Of a stretch of DNA of 64,000 bases, positions 10,497 through 22,446 are shown piece by piece. The position numbers and the translations under genes are program-made. This DNA comes from Mesocricetibacter intestinalis (GTDB lineage: Bacteria; Pseudomonadota; Gammaproteobacteria; Enterobacterales; Pasteurellaceae), in NCBI RefSeq assembly GCF_004363295.1, contig NZ_SNYQ01000004.1, positions 1 to 64,000 on the forward strand. The letters run 5' to 3'. The notes beneath the pieces are model-generated. The model was not told the origin of the DNA. It saw only the letters and a list, made by a program, of their open reading frames with translations, and did not search any database. Each line of letters begins with the position of its first letter. The stretch's first letter is position 1.

Positions 10497-10512
10497 TGTG
10501 ATCTGTGTAACT
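10497..10512. promoter_or_regulatory. CRP-like site shared by deoC and deoK
   Basis: TGTGATCT (10497-10504) is a perfect CRP left half; the right half GTGTAACT matches poorly (11 of 16 positions of the symmetric consensus overall). Its centre is about 40.5 bp from the predicted deoC start and 41.5 bp from the predicted deoK start, the class II activation spacing on both sides. Binding is inferred. Confidence 0.5.
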
Positions 10513-10525
10513 TTTTTAACATTTT
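10506..10525. promoter_or_regulatory. Candidate DeoR operator 1 (direct-repeat copy 1)
   Basis: TGTAACTTTTTTAACATTTT, repeated 50 bp downstream with 18 of 20 identities. The right half (TTTTAACA) resembles the right half of the E. coli deo operator TGTTAGAATTCTAACA as I remember it. It overlaps the CRP-like site, so repressor and activator would compete. Confidence 0.55.
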
Positions 10526-10533
10526 TATTTGTT

Positions 10534-10539
10534 TATACT
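10534..10539 (+). promoter_or_regulatory. Predicted -10 of the deoK-deoP-deoX promoter
   Basis: TATACT, with no convincing -35; the implied transcription start (about 10546) is 41.5 bp from the centre of the CRP-like site. Another AT-rich hexamer, TAAAAT at 10548-10553, could serve instead. Confidence 0.4.
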
Positions 10540-10555
10540 CATAACCATAAAATTA

Positions 10556-10575
10556 TGTAACTATTTTAACATTTG
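10556..10575. promoter_or_regulatory. Candidate DeoR operator 2 (direct-repeat copy 2)
   Basis: TGTAACTATTTTAACATTTG, exactly 50 bp (about five helical turns) from copy 1 and just upstream of the deoK ribosome-binding site. Two operators on the same DNA face would suit looping by an oligomeric DeoR-type repressor. Confidence 0.55.
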
Positions 10576-10595
10576 TCAGCCTAGGAGATATGTGT

Positions 10596-11519
10596 ATGAG
10601 TATTGCTGTAATAGGTTCAAATATGGTGGATTTAATCACCTATATTGAAACAATGCCAAAAATGGGGGAAACCCTGGAAGCGCCGGATTTCAGTATCGGC
10701 TGTGGCGGTAAAGGTGCGAATCAAGCTGTTGCCGCCGCTAAATTAGGCGCCAAGGTAATGATGCTGTCAAAAGTCGGTGATGATATCTTTGCCGATAACA
10801 CCATTGCCAATCTGCAAAAATTCGGGGTAAATACGGATTATGTTGAAAAAGTAACAGGCGTATCCAGCGGCGTAGCCCCGATTTTTGTCGATCCAAGCTC
10901 GCAAAACCGTATTCTGATTATTAAAGGGGCGAATAATTATCTGAAACCTGCGGATATCGATCGTGCCGAAGCCGAATTGAAAAAATGTAAATTAATTATT
11001 CTACAGCTGGAAATTCCGCTGGAAACCGTATATTACGCCATTGATTTTGCGAACAAACATAATATTCCGCTGATTTTAAACCCGGCGCCCGCCAGCAAAG
11101 CGCTGGATATCGATTACGCCTGTAAATGCGATTTCTTCGTGCCGAATGAAACCGAGCTGGAAATTTTAACCGGCCTACCGGTAACTTCCATGCAGGAAAT
11201 CCGCACCGCCGCCGATACTTTACTGGCCAAGGGCTTAAAAAATCTTATTGTAACCCTCGGCGATAAGGGAGCGGTTTGGCTACGTGGCAACGAAATCACT
11301 CATATTGAGCCTTACCGCGTCAATGCAATAGATACCAGCGGCGCAGGCGACGCCTTTATCGGTTGTTTCGCCCATTATTACGTGCAAACCAAAGATGTGG
11401 AACATTCAATGCAAATGGCCTCGCTGTTTGCCGCTTACAGTGTAACCGGACAGGGTACCCAGTCTTCTTACCCCGACAAACAGGCTTTTGAAAACTTTCA
11501 GCAACAATTTAAAAAATGA
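10596..11519 (+). CDS. deoK: PfkB-family sugar kinase, probable deoxyribokinase
   Basis: A 307-residue ribokinase-like enzyme. I choose the ATG at 10596 because AGGAG (10583-10587) is 8 bases before it; the ATG at 10590 would leave only 2. The PfkB signatures are present: GCGGKGANQAVAAAKLGA near residue 40 and the catalytic DTSGAGDAFIG (the Asp near residue 250). Ribokinase itself is the closest general match, but deoC, a sugar permease and a DeoX-like protein around it point to phosphorylation of 2-deoxy-D-ribose to deoxyribose-5-phosphate. Substrate inferred from context. Confidence 0.85.
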   Translation: MSIAVIGSNMVDLITYIETMPKMGETLEAPDFSIGCGGKGANQAVAAAKLGAKVMMLSKVGDDIFADNTIANLQKFGVNTDYVEKVTGVSSGVAPIFVDPSSQNRILIIKGANNYLKPADIDRAEAELKKCKLIILQLEIPLETVYYAIDFANKHNIPLILNPAPASKALDIDYACKCDFFVPNETELEILTGLPVTSMQEIRTAADTLLAKGLKNLIVTLGDKGAVWLRGNEITHIEPYRVNAIDTSGAGDAFIGCFAHYYVQTKDVEHSMQMASLFAAYSVTGQGTQSSYPDKQAFENFQQQFKK

Positions 11520-11530
11520 GGGACGGAACA

Positions 11531-12820
11531 ATGAAAAATATTCAGCAAATGCCGGACGGCTATCTTAATCGCACGCCGCTGTTTCAGTTTATTCTGCTTT
11601 CCTGCCTGTTTCCGCTCTGGGGAGCGGCGGCAAGCCTGAATGATATTCTGATCACGCAATTTAAAAGCGTATTTACCCTAAGTGATTTCGCCAGTGCATT
11701 GGTACAGAGCGCATTCTATGGCGGTTATTTTCTGATTGCGATCCCCGCTTCCTTGGTAATCAAGAAAACCAGTTATAAAGTGGCCATCTTAATAGGTCTT
11801 ACCTTATATATCGTGGGCTGTTCCATGTTCTACCCGGCTTCTCATATGGCGACCTACACCATGTTTCTGGCCGCTATCTTCTCCATTGCTATAGGTCTGA
11901 GCTTTTTGGAAACTTCGGCAAATACCTACAGTTCCATGATCGGGCATAAAGACTACGCGACCTTACGCTTAAATATCAGCCAGACCTTTTATCCCATCGG
12001 CGCCATCGCCGGCATCCTATTGGGTAAATATCTGATTTTCCAAGAAGGTGCAAGTCTGACCGAACAAATGAGCGGCATGACCCCGGAACAGGTTCACGAC
12101 TTCAAACTGGCGATGCTACAGCATACGTTGCAACCTTATAAGTATATGATTTTCGTACTTATTGCGGTAACAATCCTCTTCCTGCTCACCCAATTCCCGA
12201 AATGTAAAGCGGTAACCAGCGATAACCGTCCGTCGGAGGTAAAATTCAGCGATACCCTGAAATATCTCGCCGCCAACAAAGAATTCAAAAAAGGTATCGT
12301 CGCCCAATTCCTGTATGTGGGTATGCAAGTGGCGGTTTGGTCTTTCACTATTCGTTTAGCTCTGAACCTGAGTAATATGAACGAACGGGACGCCTCTAAC
12401 TTTATGGTTTACAGCTTTATCGGCTTCTTTGTGGGTAAATTCGTCGCCAACTTCCTGATGACTAAATTTAAATCGGATTTGGTTCTGGTTTGGTATTCGG
12501 TATTAGGCGTTATTACGCTGGCTTATACCGCCTTCGTACATGATTTCTCCGCCGTATATGCGGCAATTTTCGCCAGCGTACTGTTCGGCCCTTGTTGGGC
12601 GACCATCTATGCTTCCGTTCTGGGTACCGTTGCGCAGGAACATCGTGAAGTGGGCGGAGCTGTTGTTGTAATGTCCATTATCGGCGCAGCCGTAGTACCG
12701 GCCATTCACGGTTACGTTTCCGATATGGTCGGCTCCCTACAATTCGCCTTTGTAGTGCCGTTACTCTGCTTCGCCTATGTGGGCTATTATTTCTTCGACA
12801 AAATGAAAAAGAATAAATAA
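11531..12820 (+). CDS. deoP: MFS sugar permease of the fucose-permease type, probable deoxyribose transporter
   Basis: A 429-residue inner-membrane carrier with about 12 hydrophobic segments and the FucP/FGHS features FPLWGAAASLNDILITQF and SFLETSANTYSS. I choose the ATG at 11531 (GAGGGACGG eight bases upstream) over an earlier ATG that overlaps the deoK stop. Position between deoK and deoX matches the deoK-deoP-deoX order of Salmonella-type deoxyribose operons, so it probably imports 2-deoxyribose with protons. L-fucose is a possible alternative substrate, but no fucose catabolic gene is nearby. Confidence 0.85.
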   Translation: MKNIQQMPDGYLNRTPLFQFILLSCLFPLWGAAASLNDILITQFKSVFTLSDFASALVQSAFYGGYFLIAIPASLVIKKTSYKVAILIGLTLYIVGCSMFYPASHMATYTMFLAAIFSIAIGLSFLETSANTYSSMIGHKDYATLRLNISQTFYPIGAIAGILLGKYLIFQEGASLTEQMSGMTPEQVHDFKLAMLQHTLQPYKYMIFVLIAVTILFLLTQFPKCKAVTSDNRPSEVKFSDTLKYLAANKEFKKGIVAQFLYVGMQVAVWSFTIRLALNLSNMNERDASNFMVYSFIGFFVGKFVANFLMTKFKSDLVLVWYSVLGVITLAYTAFVHDFSAVYAAIFASVLFGPCWATIYASVLGTVAQEHREVGGAVVVMSIIGAAVVPAIHGYVSDMVGSLQFAFVVPLLCFAYVGYYFFDKMKKNK

Positions 12821-12832
12821 CGGGAGAATTCT

Positions 12833-13849
12833 ATGAAAAGCTATATTTACCTTGATAAAGGGCAGTTCGGCGCAAAAGAACGGGTAATCTGTCAAAACGA
12901 AAAATTTAGTGCCGTCGCATTTAAATACGACTCCGGCATCGAAGCGGTTAAACTAAGTAATAGCAAAGGTTCCGTTACCGTATTACCCTTTTACGGACAG
13001 ATTATCTGGGACGCGGAATTTAACGGCCATAATCTGAAAATGAAAAATATGTTCTCCCAACCGAAACAGGGCGACAATATTATCGACACCTACGGCTGTT
13101 TCGCCTTTCACTCCGGGCTGATCCGCAACGGTTGCCCCGCTCCCCAAGACGATCATCCGCTTCATGGTGAAATGCCCTGCGCCCAAATGGATAAGGCCTG
13201 GTTGATCATCGATGACAACCTGTTAGGCATCGGCGGACAAACGGAGTACGTTAAAGGCTTCGGCGATCATTATCTGGCCGAACCGGAAGTCGTTTTACGC
13301 GCCGACAGTTCATTATTCGATATTAATATGCGGGTAACCAATTTAGCCGGTGTGGAAATGCCTTTGCAATATATGTGCCACATGAATTACTGTTACGAAC
13401 ATGGCGCGGAACTGAGCCAGAATATCCCCGAAAGCGCGGTGCAATTGCGCCGTACCATTCCCGCCCATGTTAAACCGACCCCGGAATGGCTGGACTTTAA
13501 CCAACGGATCCAACAGGGAGAATATCGCCTGAACAGACTGGAAAACGACGAAATGTACAATCCGGAAATCGTTTTCTTTATGGATAAGCTGAATCAATAC
13601 CGGGAAATGGCCGAATATCGTATGCAATCGCCGCAAGGACATACTTACCTGACCCGCTTCAGTACCGAACAGTTCAACTATGCTACGCGTTGGATTCTGT
13701 ATAATCAGGATCAACAGGTCGGCGCCTTCGTACTGCCGGCCACCTGCCGTCCTGAAGGTCATTGTGCGGCGAAGGAAAACGGTAGCCTGATTATTATGGC
13801 GCCCCATGAAAGCCGCTATTTCTCGGTAACCACGGGCATCGAAGAATAA
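12833..13849 (+). CDS. deoX: DeoX-like DUF4432 protein, probable sugar mutarotase
   Basis: A 338-residue protein resembling the DUF4432 group, which has the galactose-mutarotase fold. A histidine-rich motif, HPLHGEMPCAQ (about residues 108-118), resembles the catalytic His region of aldose epimerases, and PHESRYFSVTTG lies near the C-terminus where a catalytic acid is expected. It would interconvert anomers of deoxyribose for DeoK. The catalytic role is inferred and I know of no proof for the family. GGGAG lies 7 bases before the ATG; 12 bp after deoP. Confidence 0.75.
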   Translation: MKSYIYLDKGQFGAKERVICQNEKFSAVAFKYDSGIEAVKLSNSKGSVTVLPFYGQIIWDAEFNGHNLKMKNMFSQPKQGDNIIDTYGCFAFHSGLIRNGCPAPQDDHPLHGEMPCAQMDKAWLIIDDNLLGIGGQTEYVKGFGDHYLAEPEVVLRADSSLFDINMRVTNLAGVEMPLQYMCHMNYCYEHGAELSQNIPESAVQLRRTIPAHVKPTPEWLDFNQRIQQGEYRLNRLENDEMYNPEIVFFMDKLNQYREMAEYRMQSPQGHTYLTRFSTEQFNYATRWILYNQDQQVGAFVLPATCRPEGHCAAKENGSLIIMAPHESRYFSVTTGIEE

Positions 13850-13862
13850 ATATATAAAAATC

Positions 13863-13894
13863 AAGCGCCGTATATTATTGACGGCGCTTTTTTT
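13863..13894 (+). terminator. Terminator of deoK-deoP-deoX
   Basis: AAGCGCCGT and ACGGCGCTT form a perfect 9-bp stem with a 9-nt loop, followed by TTTTT. Confidence 0.93.
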
Positions 13895-13952
13895 ATATTC
13901 GGAGCCGTCCTTCGCTATCCGACCCTAAGGGCGACTCTAAGTCGAGCCCCCA

Positions 13953-13986
13953 TAAAAAAACTTAGCGATTTTTCACCGCACTTTTA
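13953..13986 (-). repeat. Long-form DNA uptake sequence
   Basis: The complement reads TAAAAGTGCGGTGA, then an AT tract, six mixed bases and AGTTTTTTTA: the 9-bp core (13975-13983) plus two AT-rich blocks one helical turn apart. It lies between the deoX terminator and hldD. The rest of this gap holds GC-rich imperfect palindromes (about 13901-13950) that I cannot assign. Confidence 0.8.
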
Positions 13987-14048
13987 GCACATCCTTTTAA
14001 AATCCATTACAATAGCTCAATCTTTTTAACCAACATAAGGACGGTATT

Positions 14049-14975
14049 ATGATTATTGTAACCGGCGGTGCGGGATTTATCGGCAGTAATATTGTAAAAG
14101 CGCTGAATGATATGGGGCGCAAAGACATTCTGGTGGTAGATAACCTGAAAGACGGTACTAAATTCGTTAATTTAGTGGATCTGGATATTGCAGATTATTG
14201 CGACAAGGAAGATTTTATCGCTTCAATAATTGCCGGCGACGAATTAGGCGAAATCGATGCGGTATTTCATGAAGGCGCCTGTTCCTCCACCACGGAATGG
14301 GACGGCAAATACATTATGCATAACAATTACGAGTATTCAAAAGAATTGCTGCATTATTGTCTGGATCGCCAAATTCCTTTTCTGTATGCCTCCAGCGCCG
14401 CAACCTACGGCGATAAAACCGAATTTATCGAAGAACGTCAATACGAAGCGCCGTTAAACGTTTACGGCTATTCAAAATTTCTGTTCGATCAATATGTGCG
14501 TGAAATTCTTCCTCATGCGGATTCGCCGGTATGCGGTTTCCGTTATTTCAATGTTTATGGCCCGCGCGAGCAGCACAAAGGCAGTATGGCGAGCGTCGCC
14601 TTCCATTTAAACCGGCAGATTTTAAACGGAGAAAGTCCGAAACTCTTTGCCGGCAGCGAAAGCTTCCGTCGTGATTTCGTTTATGTGGGCGATGTCGCCG
14701 CAGTCAATATCTGGAGCTGGCAGAATAAGATTTCCGGTATTTATAACCTGGGTACCGGCCGAGCGGAAAGCTTTGAAGAAGTGGGTAAAGCGGTTATTAA
14801 ATTCCATGGCCGAGGCCATCTGGAAACCATTCCGTTCCCGGCCCATCTGAAAAACCGTTATCAGGAATTTACTCAGGCCAATCTGAGCAAATTACGTGCC
14901 GCCGGTTATGACAAAGCCTTTAAAACCGTAGCGGAAGGCGTGGCGGAATATATGGCCTGGCTGAATCGTAAATAA
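14049..14975 (+). CDS. hldD: ADP-L-glycero-D-manno-heptose 6-epimerase
   Basis: A 308-residue short-chain dehydrogenase/epimerase making the heptose donor for the lipopolysaccharide inner core. The NADP-binding GGAGFIGSN is at residues 6-14; the catalytic Ser is in SSAATYGD and the Tyr/Lys pair in YGYSKFLFD (about 139-147). [10 protein letters not shown] is also typical. Length matches E. coli (310). AAGGACGG precedes the ATG. It is followed by waaF and opsX, which use its product. Confidence 0.98.
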   Translation: MIIVTGGAGFIGSNIVKALNDMGRKDILVVDNLKDGTKFVNLVDLDIADYCDKEDFIASIIAGDELGEIDAVFHEGACSSTTEWDGKYIMHNNYEYSKELLHYCLDRQIPFLYASSAATYGDKTEFIEERQYEAPLNVYGYSKFLFDQYVREILPHADSPVCGFRYFNVYGPREQHKGSMASVAFHLNRQILNGESPKLFAGSESFRRDFVYVGDVAAVNIWSWQNKISGIYNLGTGRAESFEEVGKAVIKFHGRGHLETIPFPAHLKNRYQEFTQANLSKLRAAGYDKAFKTVAEGVAEYMAWLNRK

Positions 14976-14989
14976 GCCGATAGAATAAC

Positions 14990-15018
14990 AAGTGCGGTGG
15001 CTAATCCGCACTTTTATT
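14990..15018 (+). terminator. Terminator of hldD containing an uptake sequence
   Basis: AAGTGCGG (exact uptake core AAGTGCGGT at 14990-14998) and CCGCACTT (15006-15013) form an 8-bp stem with an 8-nt loop, followed by TTATTTT. Confidence 0.85.
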
Positions 15019-15135
15019 TTCTCTCTATTAGGGATAATGGGCGGCACAACCCGGATTAAACCGCCTGCATATTGACACAACATATTCTGTATTATAATAA
15101 AAGGTCAAAATCTCACAGCGAGCGGATACTCCCTT

Positions 15136-16182
15136 ATGAATATTCTGATTATCGGCCCTTCGTGGGTCGGCGATATGGTAATGTCGCACAGCCTGTACCA
15201 AACTCTGAAGCAAGGCTATCCCGATGCGAATATCGACGTACTGGCACCGGAATGGTGTAAGCCGTTGTTGGCACGGATGCCCGAAGTACGTCAGGGATTA
15301 AGTATGCCGATCGGACACGGCAGCCTTGCCCTGAGCGAACGCTATGGCATAGGTAAATCCCTGCGCCACCGCTATGATATGGCGATAGTATTGCCGAATT
15401 CCCTGAAATCCGCCTTAATCCCGCTTTTCGCCCGTATTCCTCTGCGCCGCGGCTGGAAAGGAGAAAGCCGCTACCTCCTGCTAAACGATCTGCGTACCAA
15501 TAAAAGGGATTACCCGATGATGGTACAGCGTTATACGGCGCTGGGCTACGAACGCGGCCATATTCCCGACGCACAAAATCTGCCGATTCCTAAGCCTTAT
15601 TTAAACACTCAGGCGGCGCAAATCGCACAGACTAAACAGTTATTCGCTGCTCAGTTAGCGGCGGCGGAACAGCGTCCCGCCATCGGTTTTTGCCCGGGGG
15701 CGGAATTTGGCCCGGCAAAGCGCTGGCCCCATTATCATTACGCGGAACTGGCACGGCGCTTAATCGATATCGGCTATAGCATACGCCTGTTCGGTTCGGC
15801 TAAGGATCAGGCCTGCGGCGAACAAATTCGCCAGGCCTTATCCGATGCTCAACAACCCTATTGCCTGAATCTGGCCGGCCAAACCACATTGAATCAGGCG
15901 GTGGATTTAATCGCCGACTGCCATGCCGTAGTCAGCAACGACAGCGGATTAATGCACATTGCCGCCGCCCTGGATCGCCCGTTGGTCGCGCTCTACGGCC
16001 CCACCAGTCCGCAATATACGCCGCCCCTGTCCGATAAAGCGGAGATTATCCGTTTAATTGAAGGCGATTTAATTAAAATCCGTACCTCTTCCGACAGTAA
16101 AGAAGGCTATCATCAGAGCCTGATCGATATTAATCCGGAAAAAGTGCTGGATAAACTGAGCATATTGCTAACCGAGGCCTAG
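15136..16182 (+). CDS. waaF: ADP-heptose:LPS heptosyltransferase II
   Basis: A 348-residue GT9 glycosyltransferase that adds the second heptose to the lipopolysaccharide inner core. It begins MNILIIGPSWVGDMVMSHSLYQTL, the acceptor-side motif with the catalytic Asp in WVGDMVM, and has the C-terminal donor motifs FCPGAEFGPAKRWP and VVSNDSGLMHIAAAL...YGPTSP. It acts at the cytoplasmic face of the inner membrane. No clear ribosome-binding site stands out beyond GAGCGGA. Confidence 0.96.
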   Translation: MNILIIGPSWVGDMVMSHSLYQTLKQGYPDANIDVLAPEWCKPLLARMPEVRQGLSMPIGHGSLALSERYGIGKSLRHRYDMAIVLPNSLKSALIPLFARIPLRRGWKGESRYLLLNDLRTNKRDYPMMVQRYTALGYERGHIPDAQNLPIPKPYLNTQAAQIAQTKQLFAAQLAAAEQRPAIGFCPGAEFGPAKRWPHYHYAELARRLIDIGYSIRLFGSAKDQACGEQIRQALSDAQQPYCLNLAGQTTLNQAVDLIADCHAVVSNDSGLMHIAAALDRPLVALYGPTSPQYTPPLSDKAEIIRLIEGDLIKIRTSSDSKEGYHQSLIDINPEKVLDKLSILLTEA

Positions 16183-16249
16183 GCGGAGCCGCACCGGTCA
16201 TCGCCGCTGCGCTCCCTGAAATTTATCTCCATATAACGAATAACATAAT

Positions 16250-19242
<2,993 letters not shown>

Positions 19243-19459
19243 TCTAATTTCCTGTTCCAACGAAAAAATAAAGCCCGTTCATTGTAACAGAGGAACAGGG
19301 GCGCTTGACAATTCATTCTTAGCCTAAGCGGGCAAGCTTGGGAGAGAAAAAACGGTATTTTATCAGACCGATTCAGGCTAAAATAACAAAGTTTTGTTAG
19401 ATGCGCCGAATACTCCGGCGTATCCGAGCCTAAGCAGCATATTTTCAACGGGATTTTAT

Positions 19460-20824
19460 ATGACCAAACTAAGCGTAGTAATTCTTGCCGCCGGCAAGGG
19501 AACCCGAATGTATTCCGATTTACCTAAAGTACTGCATCCCATCGCCGGAAAAGCGATGGTAAAACATGTGATAGATACGGCCAATGCCCTAAATGCACAA
19601 CATATTCACCTGATTTACGGCCATGGTGCGGATTTACTCAAAAAACATCTGGCCGACGAGAGCCTCAACTGGGTTTTCCAAGCCGAGCAACTGGGCACCG
19701 GGCATGCGATGCAGCAAGCCGCCCCTTTCTTTGCAGAAGACGAAAACATTCTAATGCTATACGGTGATGCGCCTTTAATCACGGCGGAAACCCTACAAAA
19801 GCTCATCGCCGCTAAGCCGGAAAAAGGTATCGCTCTGCTCACCGCCAAACCCAACAACCCGACGGGTTACGGTCGCATCATTCGGGAAAAGGGTAATGTT
19901 GTCGCTACTGTCGAACAAAAAGATGCCGACCCGCAGCAATTAAAAATCGATGAAGTAAATACCGGCGTACTGGTCGCCGACGGCGGCAGTCTGCGTAAAT
20001 GGCTGGCGCAGCTGGACAATAACAATGCTCAGGGCGAATACTATATGACCGATGTTATCGCCTTGGCCAACCGGGACGGTTGCATGGTAAGGGCGGTACA
20101 GATTGAGGATCCGATGGAAGCGGAGGGTGCCAATAACCGTCTGCAACTGGCGGCATTGGAACGCTACTATCAGAATAAGCAGGCGGAAAAACTGCTGTTG
20201 GCGGGACTGAGCCTAAGGGATCCGGCCCGTTTCGATCTGCGCGGCGAATTAATTCACGGTAAAGACGTCAGTATAGATATCAACACCCTAATCGAAGGCA
20301 AAGTCAAACTGGGGAACCGCGTACGCATCGGCGCCGGCTGCATACTGAAAAACTGCGAAATCGGCGACGATACGGAAATTAAACCCTATTCCGTAATCGA
20401 AGATGCGGTGATTGGCGCAAGTGCGGCGGTAGGGCCTTTCTCCCGCTTACGTCCGGGAGCGGAGCTAGGGCCGCAAACTCATGTGGGAAATTTTGTCGAA
20501 ATTAAAAAATCCCGTCTGGGGCAAGGTTCCAAAGTTAATCATCTGACCTATATCGGTGATGCGGAAATCGGGCGCGACTGTAATATAGGCGCGGGGGTAA
20601 TTACCTGTAATTACGACGGTGCCAATAAATTTAAAACCTTGATCGGCGATAATGTTTTTGTGGGTTCCGATACCCAACTGGTAGCGCCCGTTGAGGTGGC
20701 GGACGGTGCAACTATAGGCGCGGGCACCACGGTTACCCGCAATGTGGAAAAAGACCAATTGGTCATCAGTCGGGTAGCGCAGCGACATATTCCCAACTGG
20801 CAACGGCCGAGCAAGAAAAAATAA
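19460..20824 (+). CDS. glmU: Bifunctional GlmU (GlcNAc-1-P uridyltransferase / GlcN-1-P acetyltransferase)
   Basis: A 454-residue cytoplasmic enzyme that makes UDP-GlcNAc for peptidoglycan and lipopolysaccharide. The N-terminal pyrophosphorylase domain has [20 protein letters not shown] (residues 6-25); the C-terminal left-handed beta-helix (about 250-454) has the hexapeptide repeats and [14 protein letters not shown] take the ATG at 19460 (MTKLSVVIL); an upstream in-frame start would add 22 residues with no counterpart in the family. GlcNAc-6-phosphate recovered by the neighbouring AnmK-MurQ can feed this pathway. Confidence 0.97.
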   Translation: MTKLSVVILAAGKGTRMYSDLPKVLHPIAGKAMVKHVIDTANALNAQHIHLIYGHGADLLKKHLADESLNWVFQAEQLGTGHAMQQAAPFFAEDENILMLYGDAPLITAETLQKLIAAKPEKGIALLTAKPNNPTGYGRIIREKGNVVATVEQKDADPQQLKIDEVNTGVLVADGGSLRKWLAQLDNNNAQGEYYMTDVIALANRDGCMVRAVQIEDPMEAEGANNRLQLAALERYYQNKQAEKLLLAGLSLRDPARFDLRGELIHGKDVSIDINTLIEGKVKLGNRVRIGAGCILKNCEIGDDTEIKPYSVIEDAVIGASAAVGPFSRLRPGAELGPQTHVGNFVEIKKSRLGQGSKVNHLTYIGDAEIGRDCNIGAGVITCNYDGANKFKTLIGDNVFVGSDTQLVAPVEVADGATIGAGTTVTRNVEKDQLVISRVAQRHIPNWQRPSKKK

Positions 20825-20827
20825 CCC

Positions 20828-20852
20828 AATGCGCCCCTAAGGGCGCATTTTT
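20828..20852 (+). terminator. Terminator of glmU
   Basis: AATGCGCCC and GGGCGCATT form a perfect 9-bp stem with a CTAA loop, followed by a short T-run. Confidence 0.93.
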
Positions 20853-20877
20853 ATCTCCTTAAACTCAGCCGCACGCA

Positions 20878-22437
20878 CTATTCAAATTCCAGCCCCAATC
20901 CGGCTTCCTGTAATTGAAAGCGCTCCGCCGCCAAATCGTTTTCCAACAGCGGATTATCGCGTAAATAATCCTTTTCGAAGCATAGTCGCCATTCGCCGCC
21001 TTGCTCCGCATTCAGGCGGATATCCTCGGTACTGTCCGTCGCCTGACGGGATTTATTCAGTAATACGGCCAGACGCAGTAACCGGATCAAACTCAATACG
21101 TCGCGGCTGTCATAACGGGAAAAGGAAGGAATATCCTCGGCACGGAAAGCGCGAATCTGGTATCTTACCAATGCGGATAACAAATGTTGTTGCTCTCTAT
21201 CAAACCCCGGTAGCTCAATATGCTGCAGAATATAAGCGGAATGGCGTTGCATTCCGTTATGATTAATAACGATCCCCACTTCGTGCAGCAATGCCGCCCA
21301 AAGTAAAATTTCCTGCATTTCCTCCGCCGTTCCCTTATTGCGCCAGGCCTTAAACTGGCGAGCCAGCAACAAGGCGCTTTTCCCCACCCGCTCGGCCTGT
21401 GAAGGATCGATATTAAACTGCTCCGCCAATCCCTCCGCCGTACGTTGACGAATATTGGCCACCTGAAAGTTATCTTCCAGACTGTACATCACCCCTTCTC
21501 GCAAAGCGCCGTCGGAATAGCGCATATTCTGAATTGAGAAAGTTTCGAATACGGCACTTAAAATCGCCAAACCGGAAACAAAAACATCAGCCCGTTCGGG
21601 GGGTAATCCCGCCAGGCGCAGCTCGTTAAAATGAGCGGCCTTTAAAGTGCGTTCGATAAGAGTTTCCAATCGTTGTGTATTGATAATACCGTTGGCATCA
21701 ATTGCGGCGCAGATAACCTGATGGACGGTTTTAATCGTGCCGGAAGAACCGAGTACGGACTCCCAGCCCAGCGCAAGGTAAGAGTCGGCCAAATCTTCAA
21801 TCCGGCTCAATGCGGCGGCCCGCGCCTGACGAAATCTGGCTTCCGAAATAATACCGCCGGGAAAAAAAGTTTTGGCAAAGCTAACGCAGCCCATATCACG
21901 ACTGTTCGCCACTAAGGGCTGAAAATTATCACCGATAATCATCTCGGTGGAACCGCCGCCGATATCAATTACCAGCTTACGTCCCTGCTCCGGCTGAGTA
22001 TGGGCGACACCGGCATAAATCATACGGGCTTCGGTTTCACCGGAAATAATCCGAATCGGATAGGGGAATACCCGATGGGCCTGAGCCAAAAACTCCTCTT
22101 TATTCACCGCACTGCGTAAGGTATAGGTTCCGACCACATTAACGTCTTGCGGCGCAAAGCCCTGTAAACGTTCGGCAAACAGCGCCAAACAGTTTACTCC
22201 GCGCGTAATCGCCTCCTGACTGAGAACATTGTTCTGATCTAACCCGGCCGCCAGCTGTACCTTTTGTTTCAGACGGGACAAAATCTGAATGGAGCCGTTA
22301 ACGATACGGGCGATAATCATATGGAAGCTATTCGAACCTAAATCAATCGCAGCGATTTCCCTGATTTCGCCGTGCTTTCTATGCTCTCCCTGCCGATTAA
22401 GTGCGGTCGCTTTTTCGCGAAGATTTTCGTTATTCAT
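20878..22437 (-). CDS. ppx: Exopolyphosphatase
   Basis: A 519-residue Ppx/GppA-family phosphatase. The ASKHA motifs AAIDLGSNSFHMIIAR (about residue 29) and VIDIGGGSTEMIIG (about 155) are clear, and an HD-type C-terminal domain has LLHEVGIVINHNG. Compared with the two E. coli paralogues as I remember them, it follows Ppx (RGVNCLALFAERLQGF, VVGTYTLR, RHSAYILQH) more closely than GppA, so it probably removes terminal phosphates from polyphosphate; pppGpp hydrolysis is also possible. It starts 9 bp after the end of tamB on the same strand. An uptake core lies at 22399-22407. Confidence 0.88.
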   Translation of the reverse strand: MNNENLREKATALNRQGEHRKHGEIREIAAIDLGSNSFHMIIARIVNGSIQILSRLKQKVQLAAGLDQNNVLSQEAITRGVNCLALFAERLQGFAPQDVNVVGTYTLRSAVNKEEFLAQAHRVFPYPIRIISGETEARMIYAGVAHTQPEQGRKLVIDIGGGSTEMIIGDNFQPLVANSRDMGCVSFAKTFFPGGIISEARFRQARAAALSRIEDLADSYLALGWESVLGSSGTIKTVHQVICAAIDANGIINTQRLETLIERTLKAAHFNELRLAGLPPERADVFVSGLAILSAVFETFSIQNMRYSDGALREGVMYSLEDNFQVANIRQRTAEGLAEQFNIDPSQAERVGKSALLLARQFKAWRNKGTAEEMQEILLWAALLHEVGIVINHNGMQRHSAYILQHIELPGFDREQQHLLSALVRYQIRAFRAEDIPSFSRYDSRDVLSLIRLLRLAVLLNKSRQATDSTEDIRLNAEQGGEWRLCFEKDYLRDNPLLENDLAAERFQLQEAGLGLEFE

Positions 22438-22446
22438 AACCTACTC

